DNA of 64,000 nucleotides from Paraburkholderia acidisoli (lineage in GTDB: Bacteria > Pseudomonadota > Gammaproteobacteria > Burkholderiales > Burkholderiaceae). The translations under genes were made by a program, and so were the position numbers. The first letter of the stretch is position 1, and the number at the start of each line of letters is the position of its first letter. Shown here piece by piece: positions 43,650 through 52,306 of this stretch. The stretch is taken from positions 496,001 to 560,000 of the forward strand of contig NZ_CP046914.1 in the NCBI RefSeq assembly GCF_009789675.1, in the 5' to 3' direction. The notes under the pieces were generated by a model. That model did no database searches. It was not told the origin of the DNA and was given only the letters and a program-made list of their open reading frames with translations.

Positions 43650-44438
43650 CTACGCGGCGCGCCCGTAAAAACCGAGCCGTTCTTCTTCGCTGAACACGAC
43701 ACCCGACTTCTCGTAGTACGAGAACACGGCGATCATGCGTTCGCGGCTGCCCTGCACACAGGTCACGCGATGCGCCGTGTTCTTGCCGCGAAACACATTC
43801 AGATTGCCCGCCGCGAGCCGCAGCCGTTTGACCTTCGGGTCACGTCCTTCGAGCAGCCGCGCGACGCCCTCGTAGTTGGGATCGTCGTCGGCGCGCAGTT
43901 CGGAGCGGTATTCGAATTCGCCGCCCGCTTCGGGCTCCTGAAGCAGCAGCGTGGTCGTGAATTCGGAGCGGTCGAAATGCCAGTTCAGCGTTTCGCCCGT
44001 GCGGTAAGCCATGACGTTCACGCGCGCGAGCGGGTCCTGCATCGGATGCAACTCGCGCTTGCCCATGGTCGCCGCCAGAAACTGCACGAGCGGCGCATAG
44101 CCGTAAATCGCCAGCACGACGCTGCCGGGAATCTGGTCCGCGCACACGGTGTGGCTGACCGTCTCGACCTGCTGCAACGCCGGGTGGCCCGCGTAGAGGC
44201 CGGGCATGTCGGGCTTGAAGTAGATGTTGTGCGAGCGCTTGTGCGTATGCGACGCCATGTCCATCACCGGCTGGATGTCCTGCACCGCCCGTTCGGCCAC
44301 GCCCGGCCGCAGCAGCCCGGCCAGATTGAACATGCCGTGCTCGGCCAGCTCGGCGCTGCAGCGGTCCACCAGACGGCGCCATTCGACGCTGCCGGGACGA
44401 TCCAGCGGGTAACGCTCCAGATCCAGAATGTCTCGCAT
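43650..44438 (-). CDS. Fe(II)/2-oxoglutarate oxygenase, BesD/HalD-like family, 262 aa
   Basis: Double-stranded beta-helix iron enzyme. The facial triad appears as His154-x-Asp156 (WHFDRSEF) and His223 (NTAHRVT), with Arg232/Arg234 (SRERMIAVFSY) for 2-oxoglutarate. The overall sequence (GMFNLAGLLRPG, SHNIYFKPDMPGL) resembles the amino acid halogenase/hydroxylase family around BesD, but Asp156 is present; halogenases have Gly there. So hydroxylation of a free amino acid is the better guess. Divergent from a LysR gene and upstream of an amino acid-binding protein gene. Confidence 0.82.
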   Translation of the reverse strand: MRDILDLERYPLDRPGSVEWRRLVDRCSAELAEHGMFNLAGLLRPGVAERAVQDIQPVMDMASHTHKRSHNIYFKPDMPGLYAGHPALQQVETVSHTVCADQIPGSVVLAIYGYAPLVQFLAATMGKRELHPMQDPLARVNVMAYRTGETLNWHFDRSEFTTTLLLQEPEAGGEFEYRSELRADDDPNYEGVARLLEGRDPKVKRLRLAAGNLNVFRGKNTAHRVTCVQGSRERMIAVFSYYEKSGVVFSEEERLGFYGRAA

Positions 44439-44487
44439 GTTGACTCCTCCTCGTGAATGAGAGGAACGTTATCCAGAAAAAATCTTT

Positions 44488-44510
44488 CTAACAACGGCAT
44501 AAATTGTTAG
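44488..44510. promoter_or_regulatory. LysR-type operator: CTAACAA-N9-TTGTTAG
   Basis: A perfect 7-bp inverted repeat with a 9-nt spacer in the 105-base gap between the divergent oxygenase and LysR genes, 34 bases from the LysR start. It contains the T-N11-A core usual for LysR sites. Confidence 0.75.
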
Positions 44511-44543
44511 GCTTCATATAGAAAAACTTATGCTGGAGCGACG

Positions 44544-45464
44544 ATGTCGAGACTGCCTCCGCTCAACGCGGTGAAGGCCTTCGAAGTGGCGGCAAGGGTG
44601 GGCGGCTTCGCGCAGGCGGCCGCCGAACTGGGCGTGTCGGCGGCGGCGGTCAGCCAGCAGGTGCGCAACCTGGAGGAATTTCTCGGCAAGCAGTTGTTCG
44701 TGCGTACCGGCAACCGCATTGCGCTGACCGACGCGGGGCTCGCGATTTATCCGCAAACCGCGCGTGCGCTCAACGACATTGCGGCCATGACCGTGCGGAT
44801 CGTCGAAGGCGCGTTGCGCATGCGGCTCGTCGTGAGTGTGCCCGCCTCGCTCGCGGAAACCTGGCTCGCGCCGAAACTGGCGGAACTCATCGAGATCTTT
44901 CCGCAGATGGCCATCGACATTCGCGTGGAAGACGATCCCGTCGATCTCGCGCGCCAGGACATCGACCTGCGCATCAGCTACGGCGACTATCACTACCCCG
45001 GCCTGCGCGCCGTGCCGCTCGTGCACGACGAGGTGCTCCCGGTGTGCGCGCCCGAGTTCTGGTACAAGCACGGCAACCACGAGTTCGATCTCGCGTCGAT
45101 CCACGAGAGCCTGTTCATCCACACGAACTGGGGGCCGAACTACGCGTCGCATCCCACGTGGCGCGACTGGTTCGCCCGATCGAGCAGCGGTGTCACCGGC
45201 GGCACGGGTCCCGACCCGTCGCGCGGGCGCCGCGTGGCGCTTTCGAGTCTCGCGGTGGCTTCGGCGCGATTGGGGCTGGGCGTGGCGCTCGGCCAGCGCG
45301 TGATGGCGCGCGCCGACCTCGAAGCGGGCCGGCTGATCGCGCTTTCGCCCACGTCGCTCAAGCTCGGTCATCCGTATTGCGCGTTCGTGCCCGACGCCAA
45401 GGCGGATCGCGCCGACATCAGGCGGTTGCTCGCCATCCTCGGGAACAACGCGCAAAACGATTGA
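44544..45464 (+). CDS. LysR-family regulator, GcvA-like, 306 aa
   Basis: LysR protein: [48 protein letters not shown] is the winged helix, and the effector domain ends near residue 300. The [13 protein letters not shown] start and the [15 protein letters not shown] stretch are typical of the GcvA subgroup, often regulators of amino acid metabolism. It is divergent from the BesD/HalD-like oxygenase gene with a clear inverted repeat between them, so control of the oxygenase and binding-protein genes is likely. Confidence 0.92.
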   Translation: MSRLPPLNAVKAFEVAARVGGFAQAAAELGVSAAAVSQQVRNLEEFLGKQLFVRTGNRIALTDAGLAIYPQTARALNDIAAMTVRIVEGALRMRLVVSVPASLAETWLAPKLAELIEIFPQMAIDIRVEDDPVDLARQDIDLRISYGDYHYPGLRAVPLVHDEVLPVCAPEFWYKHGNHEFDLASIHESLFIHTNWGPNYASHPTWRDWFARSSSGVTGGTGPDPSRGRRVALSSLAVASARLGLGVALGQRVMARADLEAGRLIALSPTSLKLGHPYCAFVPDAKADRADIRRLLAILGNNAQND

Positions 45465-45564
45465 TCGCGCTAAACGTTTGCCTTCGGTAAACTTTCAATC
45501 ACCCTTCAGAACTTCACGGCGCTGCCGTAACCCCGGATATCAACGCATTCTCCGTGGATGGCCA

Positions 45565-47127
45565 ATGAAGAACCTGAAGTTGTCGACGCGTCTGATCGCG
45601 GGCTTTTCCCTGCTGACGTTCTTGCTGATCGGTGTGGCCGGCGTCGCTTTCTATGGCCTCGCGCAATTGAATAACCGGCTCGACGATATCGCGCGCATCA
45701 ATAACACCGAGTCGCGCCTCGCGAATCTTCTGAAATCGTCGATTCAGGATCGCGCGATCGCCGTGCGCAATCTCGCGTTTCTCGACAACCGGCAGGACCT
45801 GCTCGCCGAAGTCGACCGCATCCGCGGCCAGGATCGCCTGTACGCCGACGCCGCGCGTCAGTTGCGCGACATGTTCGCGCACGAGCCGGGCACGACCGCG
45901 ATCGAACGCACGCTCATGGCCGAGGTCGACCAGAGCGAGGCGCTGGCCGTGCCGCCGATGAACAAGGCCATCGAGCAGGCCGTGGCCAACGACATCACGC
46001 TCGCCACGCATACCATCATGAAAGAGGCGCGCCCGCCGCAGCGCGCGTGGCTCGCGAAAGCGGTCGCGCTCGCGGAACGCGAGGACCTGGAAAACGCCGA
46101 GGCGCAGCAGGATGCCGTTTCGACCTATCGCAACATACGGGTGTTGGTTGGGTCCATGGTCGCGCTCGCGGTGCTGGTCGCGATCGCCACGGCCGCGCTG
46201 CTCACGCGCAGCGTGCTGCGCCAGCTGGGCGGCGAGCCGAGCGTCGCGCAGGCCATCGCGGGCGAGATCGCCGCGGGCAATCTGCGCGTTCCCATCGCGC
46301 TGGCGAAGGGCGACGAGCGCAGCCTGATGGCGTCGCTCGAAACCATGCGCGCGCGGCTCACGAGCATCGTCACGGACATCAAGGCGTCGGCGGAATCGAT
46401 CTCGACGGCCGCGGGCGAGATCGCGCAGGGCAACCTCGATCTCTCGCAACGCACCGAGGAGCAGGCGGCCTCGCTCGAAGAAACCGCGGCGAGCATGGAA
46501 GAACTCACGTCGACGGTCAAGGCGAACACCGACAACGCGCGCCAGGGCAGCACGCTCGCGGCCACGGCGTCGCACACGGCGGCCTCGGGCGGCGACGTCG
46601 TGCATCGCGTGGTGAGCACGATGAACGACATTTCGTCGAGTTCCTCGAAGGTCACGGAGATCATCGCCGTGATCGAAGGCATCGCGTTCCAGACCAATAT
46701 CCTCGCGCTCAACGCCGCCGTGGAAGCCGCGCGCGCGGGCGAGGACGGCCGCGGTTTCGCGGTCGTGGCCGGCGAGGTGCGCACGCTCGCGCAGCGCAGC
46801 GCCAGCGCGGCGAAGGAGATCAAGGAGTTGATCGAAGCGTCGGTCTCGCACGTACAGACCGGCTCCGCGCTCGTGAACGACGCGGGGCAGACGATGAGCG
46901 AAGTCGTGCGCTCGGTGCAGCGCGTGACCGACATCATGGGCGAAATCGCCTCGGCCTCGGTCGAGCAATCGACGGGTATCGAGCAGGTCAACACCGCCGT
47001 CACGCAGATGGACGAAGTCACGCAGCAGAACGCCGCGCTCGTCGAGCAGGCTTCCGCCGCGGCGCAGGCCATGGCCGATCAGGCCGAAACGCTGCGCGCG
47101 GCCGTATCGATCTTCAAGGTGCGCTGA
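45565..47127 (+). CDS. Methyl-accepting chemotaxis protein, 520 aa
   Basis: Chemoreceptor with TM1 at about residues 10-30 ([22 protein letters not shown]), a periplasmic four-helix bundle sensor, TM2 near 193-213, HAMP and signalling hairpin. The tip [48 protein letters not shown] is fully conserved. Start at 45565 with GTGGA upstream; the frame is open to 45478 but those residues are not receptor-like. The ligand is unknown. Separated from the convergent porin gene by a strong terminator. Confidence 0.93.
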   Translation: MKNLKLSTRLIAGFSLLTFLLIGVAGVAFYGLAQLNNRLDDIARINNTESRLANLLKSSIQDRAIAVRNLAFLDNRQDLLAEVDRIRGQDRLYADAARQLRDMFAHEPGTTAIERTLMAEVDQSEALAVPPMNKAIEQAVANDITLATHTIMKEARPPQRAWLAKAVALAEREDLENAEAQQDAVSTYRNIRVLVGSMVALAVLVAIATAALLTRSVLRQLGGEPSVAQAIAGEIAAGNLRVPIALAKGDERSLMASLETMRARLTSIVTDIKASAESISTAAGEIAQGNLDLSQRTEEQAASLEETAASMEELTSTVKANTDNARQGSTLAATASHTAASGGDVVHRVVSTMNDISSSSSKVTEIIAVIEGIAFQTNILALNAAVEAARAGEDGRGFAVVAGEVRTLAQRSASAAKEIKELIEASVSHVQTGSALVNDAGQTMSEVVRSVQRVTDIMGEIASASVEQSTGIEQVNTAVTQMDEVTQQNAALVEQASAAAQAMADQAETLRAAVSIFKVR

Positions 47128-47165
47128 GCGGAATCGACAGCGGCAGTCGATGCGCTCGCGCATAA

Positions 47166-47226
47166 AAAAACCGGCTCGCCGGCAGGACGCGCCTCGTGAG
47201 CGCGCACTGCCCGGCGAACCGGTTTT
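47166..47226. terminator. Large bidirectional terminator hairpin
   Basis: AAAAAACCGGCTCGCCGGCAG pairs with CTGCCCGGCGAACCGGTTTT across a 20-odd-base loop. It lies between the convergent chemoreceptor and porin genes, with A-run on the left and T-run on the right, so it can stop both. Confidence 0.85.
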
Positions 47227-47301
47227 CTGCTTCGGATAAAAGCGCTGGACGCTTCGATCGAGACGAAATGCGTATCGATCGAACGCTGCCCTAAAACAGG
47301 C

Positions 47302-48459
47302 TTAGAAACGGTGACGCAGACCCACCGTCGCGGCGACCTGGTTCTGCGAGGTCGACGGCGAGAGCGTGTTGATCATCGCGACATTGGCGCCGGCGTTGCC
47401 GAGTTCGCCCGATGCGTGCTGGTACACGCCTTCCACGTACACGTCGGTGCGCTTCGAGAGCGAGTAGTCGGCTTGCAGCGAAACCGTGTGCCACTTCGGA
47501 TCACCCGAACCGTTCGAACCGCTCACCTTGCCGTCCGTGAACGCATACGACGCGTCCAGCGCGAGGGCCGGCGTCAGCGCATAACGGCCGTTCAGCTCGA
47601 AGTTGTCCATGTGGAGGTTCGTGCCGGTGGGGATCGTGAACGTGTTGCCGCTCTGGCCGCCCGCGATCAGGTTTTCGTACTGCGTGTGCGTCCACACGAA
47701 GCCGACCGTTGCCGGGCCGTAGTTGTAGTTCACGCCCGCGCCGAGGGTGCGTTGCGTTTCAGCCGAGAGGTTGAAGTTGTTGTCCGAACCCGCCGAGTTC
47801 GCGCCGTTCGTGTTGCCCGTGCGCGAGTTGTTCATCTGCAGGTAAGCGGCCGCGACGTTCAGCGGGCCATTGCCGTACGAAGCGCCGACGCTCCATGCAC
47901 GGTTGTTGGCGAACTGGCCGGCGTCGTTGCTGAAGCCGTACATGCCGCCGAACTTGAAGCCTTGATAGTTCGCGCTCTGGTACTTGACGGCGTTCTTGAT
48001 CGAGAACGAGTGGTCGAGATTGTCGTTGTCGAACGGGTGAGCGGCGAGGTTGTTGCCGTAGCCCGAACCCGACTCCGACAGCGGCGAGAGGTAGTCGACC
48101 ATCGAATCATACTGACGGCCCAGCGTCAGCGTGCCGTACTGGTCGCTTTGCAGGCCGACGAACGCCTGGCGGTTGAACATCGAGCCGCTTTCGGTTTGCT
48201 TGCCGTTGTTCAGGTTGAAGCCGTTTTCCAACGTGAAGATCGCATGCAGACCGCCGCCCAGGTCTTCGCTGCCCTTCAGGCCGAAGTACGTGTCGGAGAG
48301 CGCGCCGCTGCCCTGGTTCCATGTGGAGTGGCCGCCCGCGTTGTTCGCGTAGACGATACCTGCGTCGAGCGAACCATAGAGCGTAACGCTGCTTTGTGCG
48401 TGAGCGGCCGTTGCTGCGAATGCGCCCATGACGCCAGCGATAATCAGAGTTTTCTTCAT
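47302..48459 (-). CDS. Burkholderia-type general porin, 385 aa
   Basis: Outer-membrane porin of the same family as the one at 41499, but more distant than a recent copy. The signal peptide is MKKTLIIAGVMGAFAATAAHA, the mature start QSSVTLYGSLDAGIVYANN; GLKGSEDLGGGLHAIFTLENGF and GLQSDQYGTLTLGRQYDS follow; the C-terminus is VGLRHRF. The start at 48459 has AAGGA upstream; the extension to 48528 is rejected. Loops are rich in Asn and Gly. Single gene, with a long AT-rich upstream region. Confidence 0.94.
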   Translation of the reverse strand: MKKTLIIAGVMGAFAATAAHAQSSVTLYGSLDAGIVYANNAGGHSTWNQGSGALSDTYFGLKGSEDLGGGLHAIFTLENGFNLNNGKQTESGSMFNRQAFVGLQSDQYGTLTLGRQYDSMVDYLSPLSESGSGYGNNLAAHPFDNDNLDHSFSIKNAVKYQSANYQGFKFGGMYGFSNDAGQFANNRAWSVGASYGNGPLNVAAAYLQMNNSRTGNTNGANSAGSDNNFNLSAETQRTLGAGVNYNYGPATVGFVWTHTQYENLIAGGQSGNTFTIPTGTNLHMDNFELNGRYALTPALALDASYAFTDGKVSGSNGSGDPKWHTVSLQADYSLSKRTDVYVEGVYQHASGELGNAGANVAMINTLSPSTSQNQVAATVGLRHRF

Positions 48460-49038
48460 GACTGTGACTTTCCTTATGACTTTCAGACCGCGCTGAAACC
48501 GCTCCGGGTAGTGGAGCCGCTCCGGCAATCTCGAGCGAAGTCTACGGGTCAGAGGCTTTAATTCGCGGGATCTGGCGCTGTAACAGATATTTGCGGATTC
48601 TGGAAATATCCAGAAAACGTTTTATAAATACCTGTTGCAAAAGGGAAATTGTTTGTAACTGCGGTGAGGTATTGAATATGGCGTGTGGTGAACCTACCAC
48701 GTCAATATGTAACAAATGTTATTCGATTATTGTGGAATTCGAATTAACGAATTACGCAAATCGAAACAACGATAAGTTCAATCTATTTTATTACGCCGTA
48801 TTAACCGGAAAATATCGGAGTCCGATTATTTCTGCCATTGCGATTAAAGGAATCGAAGGGGCGATCGGCCACGGCATTGTGCGCAACGCCGGGGTGCGGG
48901 GCGGCACGCGCAGCGGTGCCGTCGCGCGCATCCGCTAAAATCACGCCATACGCGCCTCATCCTGCGGCGCCCACCTCATCCACGCCACCGTCGCGCGCCC
49001 GGCTCCGCCGCCCGCGCCCGGCTGGCGCAAGACCCCTC
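48460..49038. other. AT-rich intergenic region between porin and dbpA
   Basis: A 579-base gap whose central part (about 48580-48860) is far AT-richer than the rest of the window. It should hold the promoter of the second porin and leader of dbpA. An open frame from a TTG at 48591 to 48938 encodes 115 aa with CNCG and CNKC pairs, but it has no ribosome-binding site and switches to GC-rich, non-protein-like sequence at its end; I do not call it a gene. Confidence 0.5.
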
Positions 49039-50439
49039 ATGACGAATACGACTGCCACGCCCTTCAGCGCCCTGCCGCTCGCGCCCGCCACGCTCGAGAA
49101 TCTCACACGCCTCGGTTACGTCGATATGACGCCCATCCAGGCCGCGAGCCTGCCGATCGCTTTCGCGGGCCACGACCTGATCGCGCAGGCCAAGACCGGC
49201 AGCGGCAAGACCGCCGCGTTCTCGCTCGCGCTGCTCGCACGCCTCGACGTGCGCCGCCAGGACGTGCAGGCCATGATTCTCTGCCCGACGCGCGAACTCG
49301 CCGACCAGGTCACGCAGGAAATCCGCCGCCTCGCGCGCGCCGAAGAAAACATCAAGGTGCTCACGCTGTGCGGCGGCACGCCCATGCGTCCGCAGGCGGC
49401 CAGCCTGGAGCACGGCGCGCATGTCGTCGTGGGCACGCCGGGCCGCATCATGGACCACCTGGAGCGCGGCAACCTCGCGCTCGGCGCGCTCAACACGCTC
49501 GTGCTCGACGAAGCGGACCGCATGCTCGACATGGGTTTCTTCGACGACATCGCCACGGTCGCGCGTCAATGCCCGAAGGAACGCCAGACGCTGCTGTTCT
49601 CGGCCACCTACCCCGAAGGCATCGCGAAGCTGAGCCAGCAATTCCTTCGCAATCCGAAAGAAGTGAAGCTCGAGGAACATCACGACGACAGCAAGATCCG
49701 CCAGCGCTTCTATGAAGTGAGCGAGAACGATCGCCTGCACACCGTCGGCATGCTGCTCAATCACTATCGCCCGACCAGCGCGCTCGCGTTCTGCAACACC
49801 AAGCAACAGTGCCGCGACCTGCTCGACGTGCTGCGCGCGCAGGGCTTTCACGCGCTCGCGTTGCATGGCGAACTCGACCAGCGCGAACGCGATCAGGTGC
49901 TGATCCAGTTCGCGAACCGCAGTTGCACCGTGCTGGTCGCCACCGACGTGGCCGCGCGCGGTCTCGACATCGCGCAACTCGAAGCCGTGATCAACGTCGA
50001 CGTCACGCCCGACCCCGAGGTGTACGTGCACCGTATCGGCCGCACGGGTCGCGCGGATCAGGACGGCTGGGCGCTGAGCCTTTCCACCATGGACGAAATG
50101 GGCCGCGTGGGCGGCATCGAACAGGCGCTCAAGCGCGAAGTGGAATGGCGCCCGGTTGCGGAACTCGTGCCCGCCAGCAAGGAACCGCTGCTGCCGCCGA
50201 TGGAAACCGTGCAGATTCTCGGCGGCCGCAAGGAAAAGATCCGTCCCGGCGACGTACTCGGCGCGCTCACCGGCGAAGCGGGCTTCAGCGGCGCGCAGAT
50301 CGGCAAGATCAACGTGACCGACTTTTCGACCTACGTGGCCGTGGAGCGCAGTATCGCGCGCGACGCCGTGCGCAAGCTCAACGCGGGCAAGGTCAAGGGC
50401 AAGAAGGTGAAGGCCCGCCTTATGGACGAAGAGTTCTGA
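49039..50439 (+). CDS. dbpA: ATP-dependent RNA helicase DbpA
   Basis: DEAD-box helicase of 466 aa that binds 23S rRNA hairpin 92 and helps 50S subunit assembly. TPIQAASLPIAFAGHD is the Q motif, AKTGSGKT (51-58) Walker A, LVLDEADRMLDMGF motif II, LLFSATYP motif III and YVHRIGRTGRA motif VI. The last 75 residues (VQILGGRKEKIRPGDVLGALTGEAGFSGAQIGKINVTDFSTYVAVER) are the DbpA RNA-binding domain, which separates it from RhlE and SrmB. Start at 49039; the open frame upstream is GC-rich leader. Confidence 0.95.
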   Translation: MTNTTATPFSALPLAPATLENLTRLGYVDMTPIQAASLPIAFAGHDLIAQAKTGSGKTAAFSLALLARLDVRRQDVQAMILCPTRELADQVTQEIRRLARAEENIKVLTLCGGTPMRPQAASLEHGAHVVVGTPGRIMDHLERGNLALGALNTLVLDEADRMLDMGFFDDIATVARQCPKERQTLLFSATYPEGIAKLSQQFLRNPKEVKLEEHHDDSKIRQRFYEVSENDRLHTVGMLLNHYRPTSALAFCNTKQQCRDLLDVLRAQGFHALALHGELDQRERDQVLIQFANRSCTVLVATDVAARGLDIAQLEAVINVDVTPDPEVYVHRIGRTGRADQDGWALSLSTMDEMGRVGGIEQALKREVEWRPVAELVPASKEPLLPPMETVQILGGRKEKIRPGDVLGALTGEAGFSGAQIGKINVTDFSTYVAVERSIARDAVRKLNAGKVKGKKVKARLMDEEF

Positions 50440-50494
50440 TCGACTCGATCCCTTACGCGCCGCGTACGCCAGCCATTCAAATCAGAGGAACGCC

Positions 50495-51139
50495 ATGAAA
50501 CAAGCGCTCAAAATCGATTTCGTCTCCGACGTCGCCTGCCCGTGGTGCGCGATCGGCCTTTCGTCGCTGCAGATCGCGCTCGAGCGTCTGGGCGATCGCG
50601 TCGACGCCAACCTCACGCTGCATCCGTTCGAACTCAATCCGCAGATGCCGGCGGGCGGCGAATCCGTCGTCGAGTATCTGAGCCAGAAGTACGGCCGCAC
50701 GCCCGAGCAGATCGCGGAGTCGCAAGCGATGATCGCCGAGCGCGGCGCGAGCGTCGGCTTCACGTTTGGCAAGCGCGAGCGCATCTACAACACGTTCGAC
50801 GCGCATCGGCTGATTCACTGGGCCGGGCTCGAAGGCAAGCAGGTGCCGCTCAAGCTCGCGCTGCTGCGCGCGTATCACGGCGAAGGCAAAGACACGAGCG
50901 ACCCGGCGGTGCTCGTCGAAGCGGCGCAGTCCGTGGGCCTCGACGCCGCGAAGGCGCGCGCCGTGCTCGAAAGCGGCCAGTTCGCCGACGAAGTGCGCGC
51001 CGAGGAGCAGGAATATCAGGCGGCGGGCATCCAGTCGGTGCCGGCCATCATCTTCAACGAGCAATATCTGCTGAGCGGCGGCCAGCCACCGGAGAGCTTC
51101 GAGAAGGCGATCGAGCAGATTCTCGCCGGCCAGGCCTGA
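50495..51139 (+). CDS. DsbA-family thioredoxin-fold oxidoreductase (FrnE-like), 214 aa
   Basis: Cytoplasmic DsbA-fold protein. The active site is Cys15-Pro-Trp-Cys18 in SDVACPWCAIG, followed by the long helical insertion of the FrnE/2-hydroxychromene isomerase group and the cis-Pro loop QSVPAIIFNEQYLLSGGQPP. No signal peptide. FrnE proteins act as thiol isomerases or in polyketide and oxidative-stress roles; the substrate here is unknown. AGAGGAACGCC precedes the start. 55 bases after dbpA, possibly co-transcribed. Confidence 0.92.
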   Translation: MKQALKIDFVSDVACPWCAIGLSSLQIALERLGDRVDANLTLHPFELNPQMPAGGESVVEYLSQKYGRTPEQIAESQAMIAERGASVGFTFGKRERIYNTFDAHRLIHWAGLEGKQVPLKLALLRAYHGEGKDTSDPAVLVEAAQSVGLDAAKARAVLESGQFADEVRAEEQEYQAAGIQSVPAIIFNEQYLLSGGQPPESFEKAIEQILAGQA

Positions 51140-51441
51140 GCGCGCGCGGATTCGGGGCGATTCGGGTGCGATGCGGCCGGGATCCGGGATGGCTCGCGCG
51201 TTGAATCGGCTAACGCGCGGTCATTACGCGGCGGATGTCCGGCGGATGCGGCGACCAAGCGGCCAAGCGCGGCCGTGTGACGAGACGCTTCCCGGGCTTC
51301 GAGCCGATCGCGCGCGCCCATCGAGCCTCGCGCGGGCGCTTCGCGAGCCGCACCGCCCGCGCCGTGTAAAGCGCGCCAGAACGATGGATGCCTGGCGAGC
51401 GGGCGCGGGCGTGTAAACTAGCGGGTTTTTGCCTGGGTGGA
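51140..51441. other. Intergenic region upstream of the motor-like operon
   Basis: This 302-base GC-rich gap has no supported gene. It must contain the promoter of the DUF3348-DUF2894 operon; a GTGTAAACTAGCGGG stretch at 51410-51424, just before the start, is the AT-richest part and a candidate -10 region. Confidence 0.4.
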
Positions 51442-52296
51442 ATGGTGCTCGCCTCGCAACGCTCAGCCCTGAGCGGCCCGACGCTCGTACGCCTGCTCGC
51501 CGGTTTCGGCGGCACGGAGGTGACGGAGTCGCGCCAATCGCTCGCCGACCATCTGAGCCAGTGGCTCGGCTGGACGGATGCCATCGCGCTGTCAACCGCG
51601 CTTTCGGTGCAGGTGCCGCCCGCTCGCGCGGGTGCGGCACGGGTCGGCGCGAGCGTCGAACAGGCCGAAGTCACGCGCCTGCGCACGGCGCTCACGCGCG
51701 CGATCGCGGGCAACGAATCCACCGCACGCCGCGACGGTCGCGACAGGCGCTCCGCTTCAGCCGCCATGGCGGCAACGGCCGCGAATGCCGATAGCTCGGC
51801 CGATCCGGCACCCGATTACGCCGAATTCCGCCAGCGCTATCTGGTGTTGCAACAGGCGATGGAGTCCGATATCGGCGCGTTGCGGGCGCGACTGCGCAGC
51901 ACGCTCGCCGCGCGCGCGCCGAAGCTCGCGCATCTCGCCACCGTCGACGCCGTGATGGAACAAGCGCTGGCCGCGCGCGAACAGCGGCTGCTCGCGAGCG
52001 TGCCCGCGCTGCTCGGCGCGCATTTCGAGCGCCTGCGCGCGGCGGCGGAATTGCCGCAAGACACACCGCAAAATGCGCCGCAAGATGCCGATACGCCCGC
52101 CGAAGCCGCCGCGGAATCCGCCAACGCGAACGCCGCCGCCGAAGGCAAAGCCAAAGCGGCAAACACCGCCGCGCCCGGCGCGCACAACGCATGGCTCGCA
52201 GGTTTCCGCAAGGATATGCAAAGCGTGCTGCTCGCCGAACTCGAAATTCGGTTTCAACCGGTTGAAGGGCTGCTTGCCGCCCTTCGCACCAGCTAA
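51442..52296 (+). CDS. DUF3348-type protein, first gene of the motor-like operon, 284 aa
   Basis: Soluble, helix-rich protein without signal or membrane segment. The N-terminus (SGPTLVRLLAGFGGTEVTESRQSLADHLSQWLGWTDAIALSTAL) and the C-terminal WLAGFRKDMQSVLLAELEIRFQPVEGLLAALR match my memory of the DUF3348 family (PF11828), known only from Burkholderiales-type genomes and without a function. A central helical stretch (YLVLQQAMESDIGALRARLRSTLA) and an Ala/Pro-rich low-complexity linker (about 205-245) separate them. The start at 51442 has GGTGG upstream. Ten bases separate its stop from the membrane-protein gene, so a joint role is very likely. Confidence 0.82.
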   Translation: MVLASQRSALSGPTLVRLLAGFGGTEVTESRQSLADHLSQWLGWTDAIALSTALSVQVPPARAGAARVGASVEQAEVTRLRTALTRAIAGNESTARRDGRDRRSASAAMAATAANADSSADPAPDYAEFRQRYLVLQQAMESDIGALRARLRSTLAARAPKLAHLATVDAVMEQALAAREQRLLASVPALLGAHFERLRAAAELPQDTPQNAPQDADTPAEAAAESANANAAAEGKAKAANTAAPGAHNAWLAGFRKDMQSVLLAELEIRFQPVEGLLAALRTS

Positions 52297-52306
52297 ATCC
52301 ATCGCC

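Noticed and set aside
43650..44438. Calling the oxygenase a halogenase
   Set aside because: The HxD aspartate is present; known Fe/2-oxoglutarate halogenases of this family have Gly or Ala there.
48591..48938. 115-codon open frame with CNCG/CNKC pairs
   Set aside because: TTG start without ribosome-binding site; ends in non-protein-like GC-rich sequence. Kept only as part of the AT-rich island finding.
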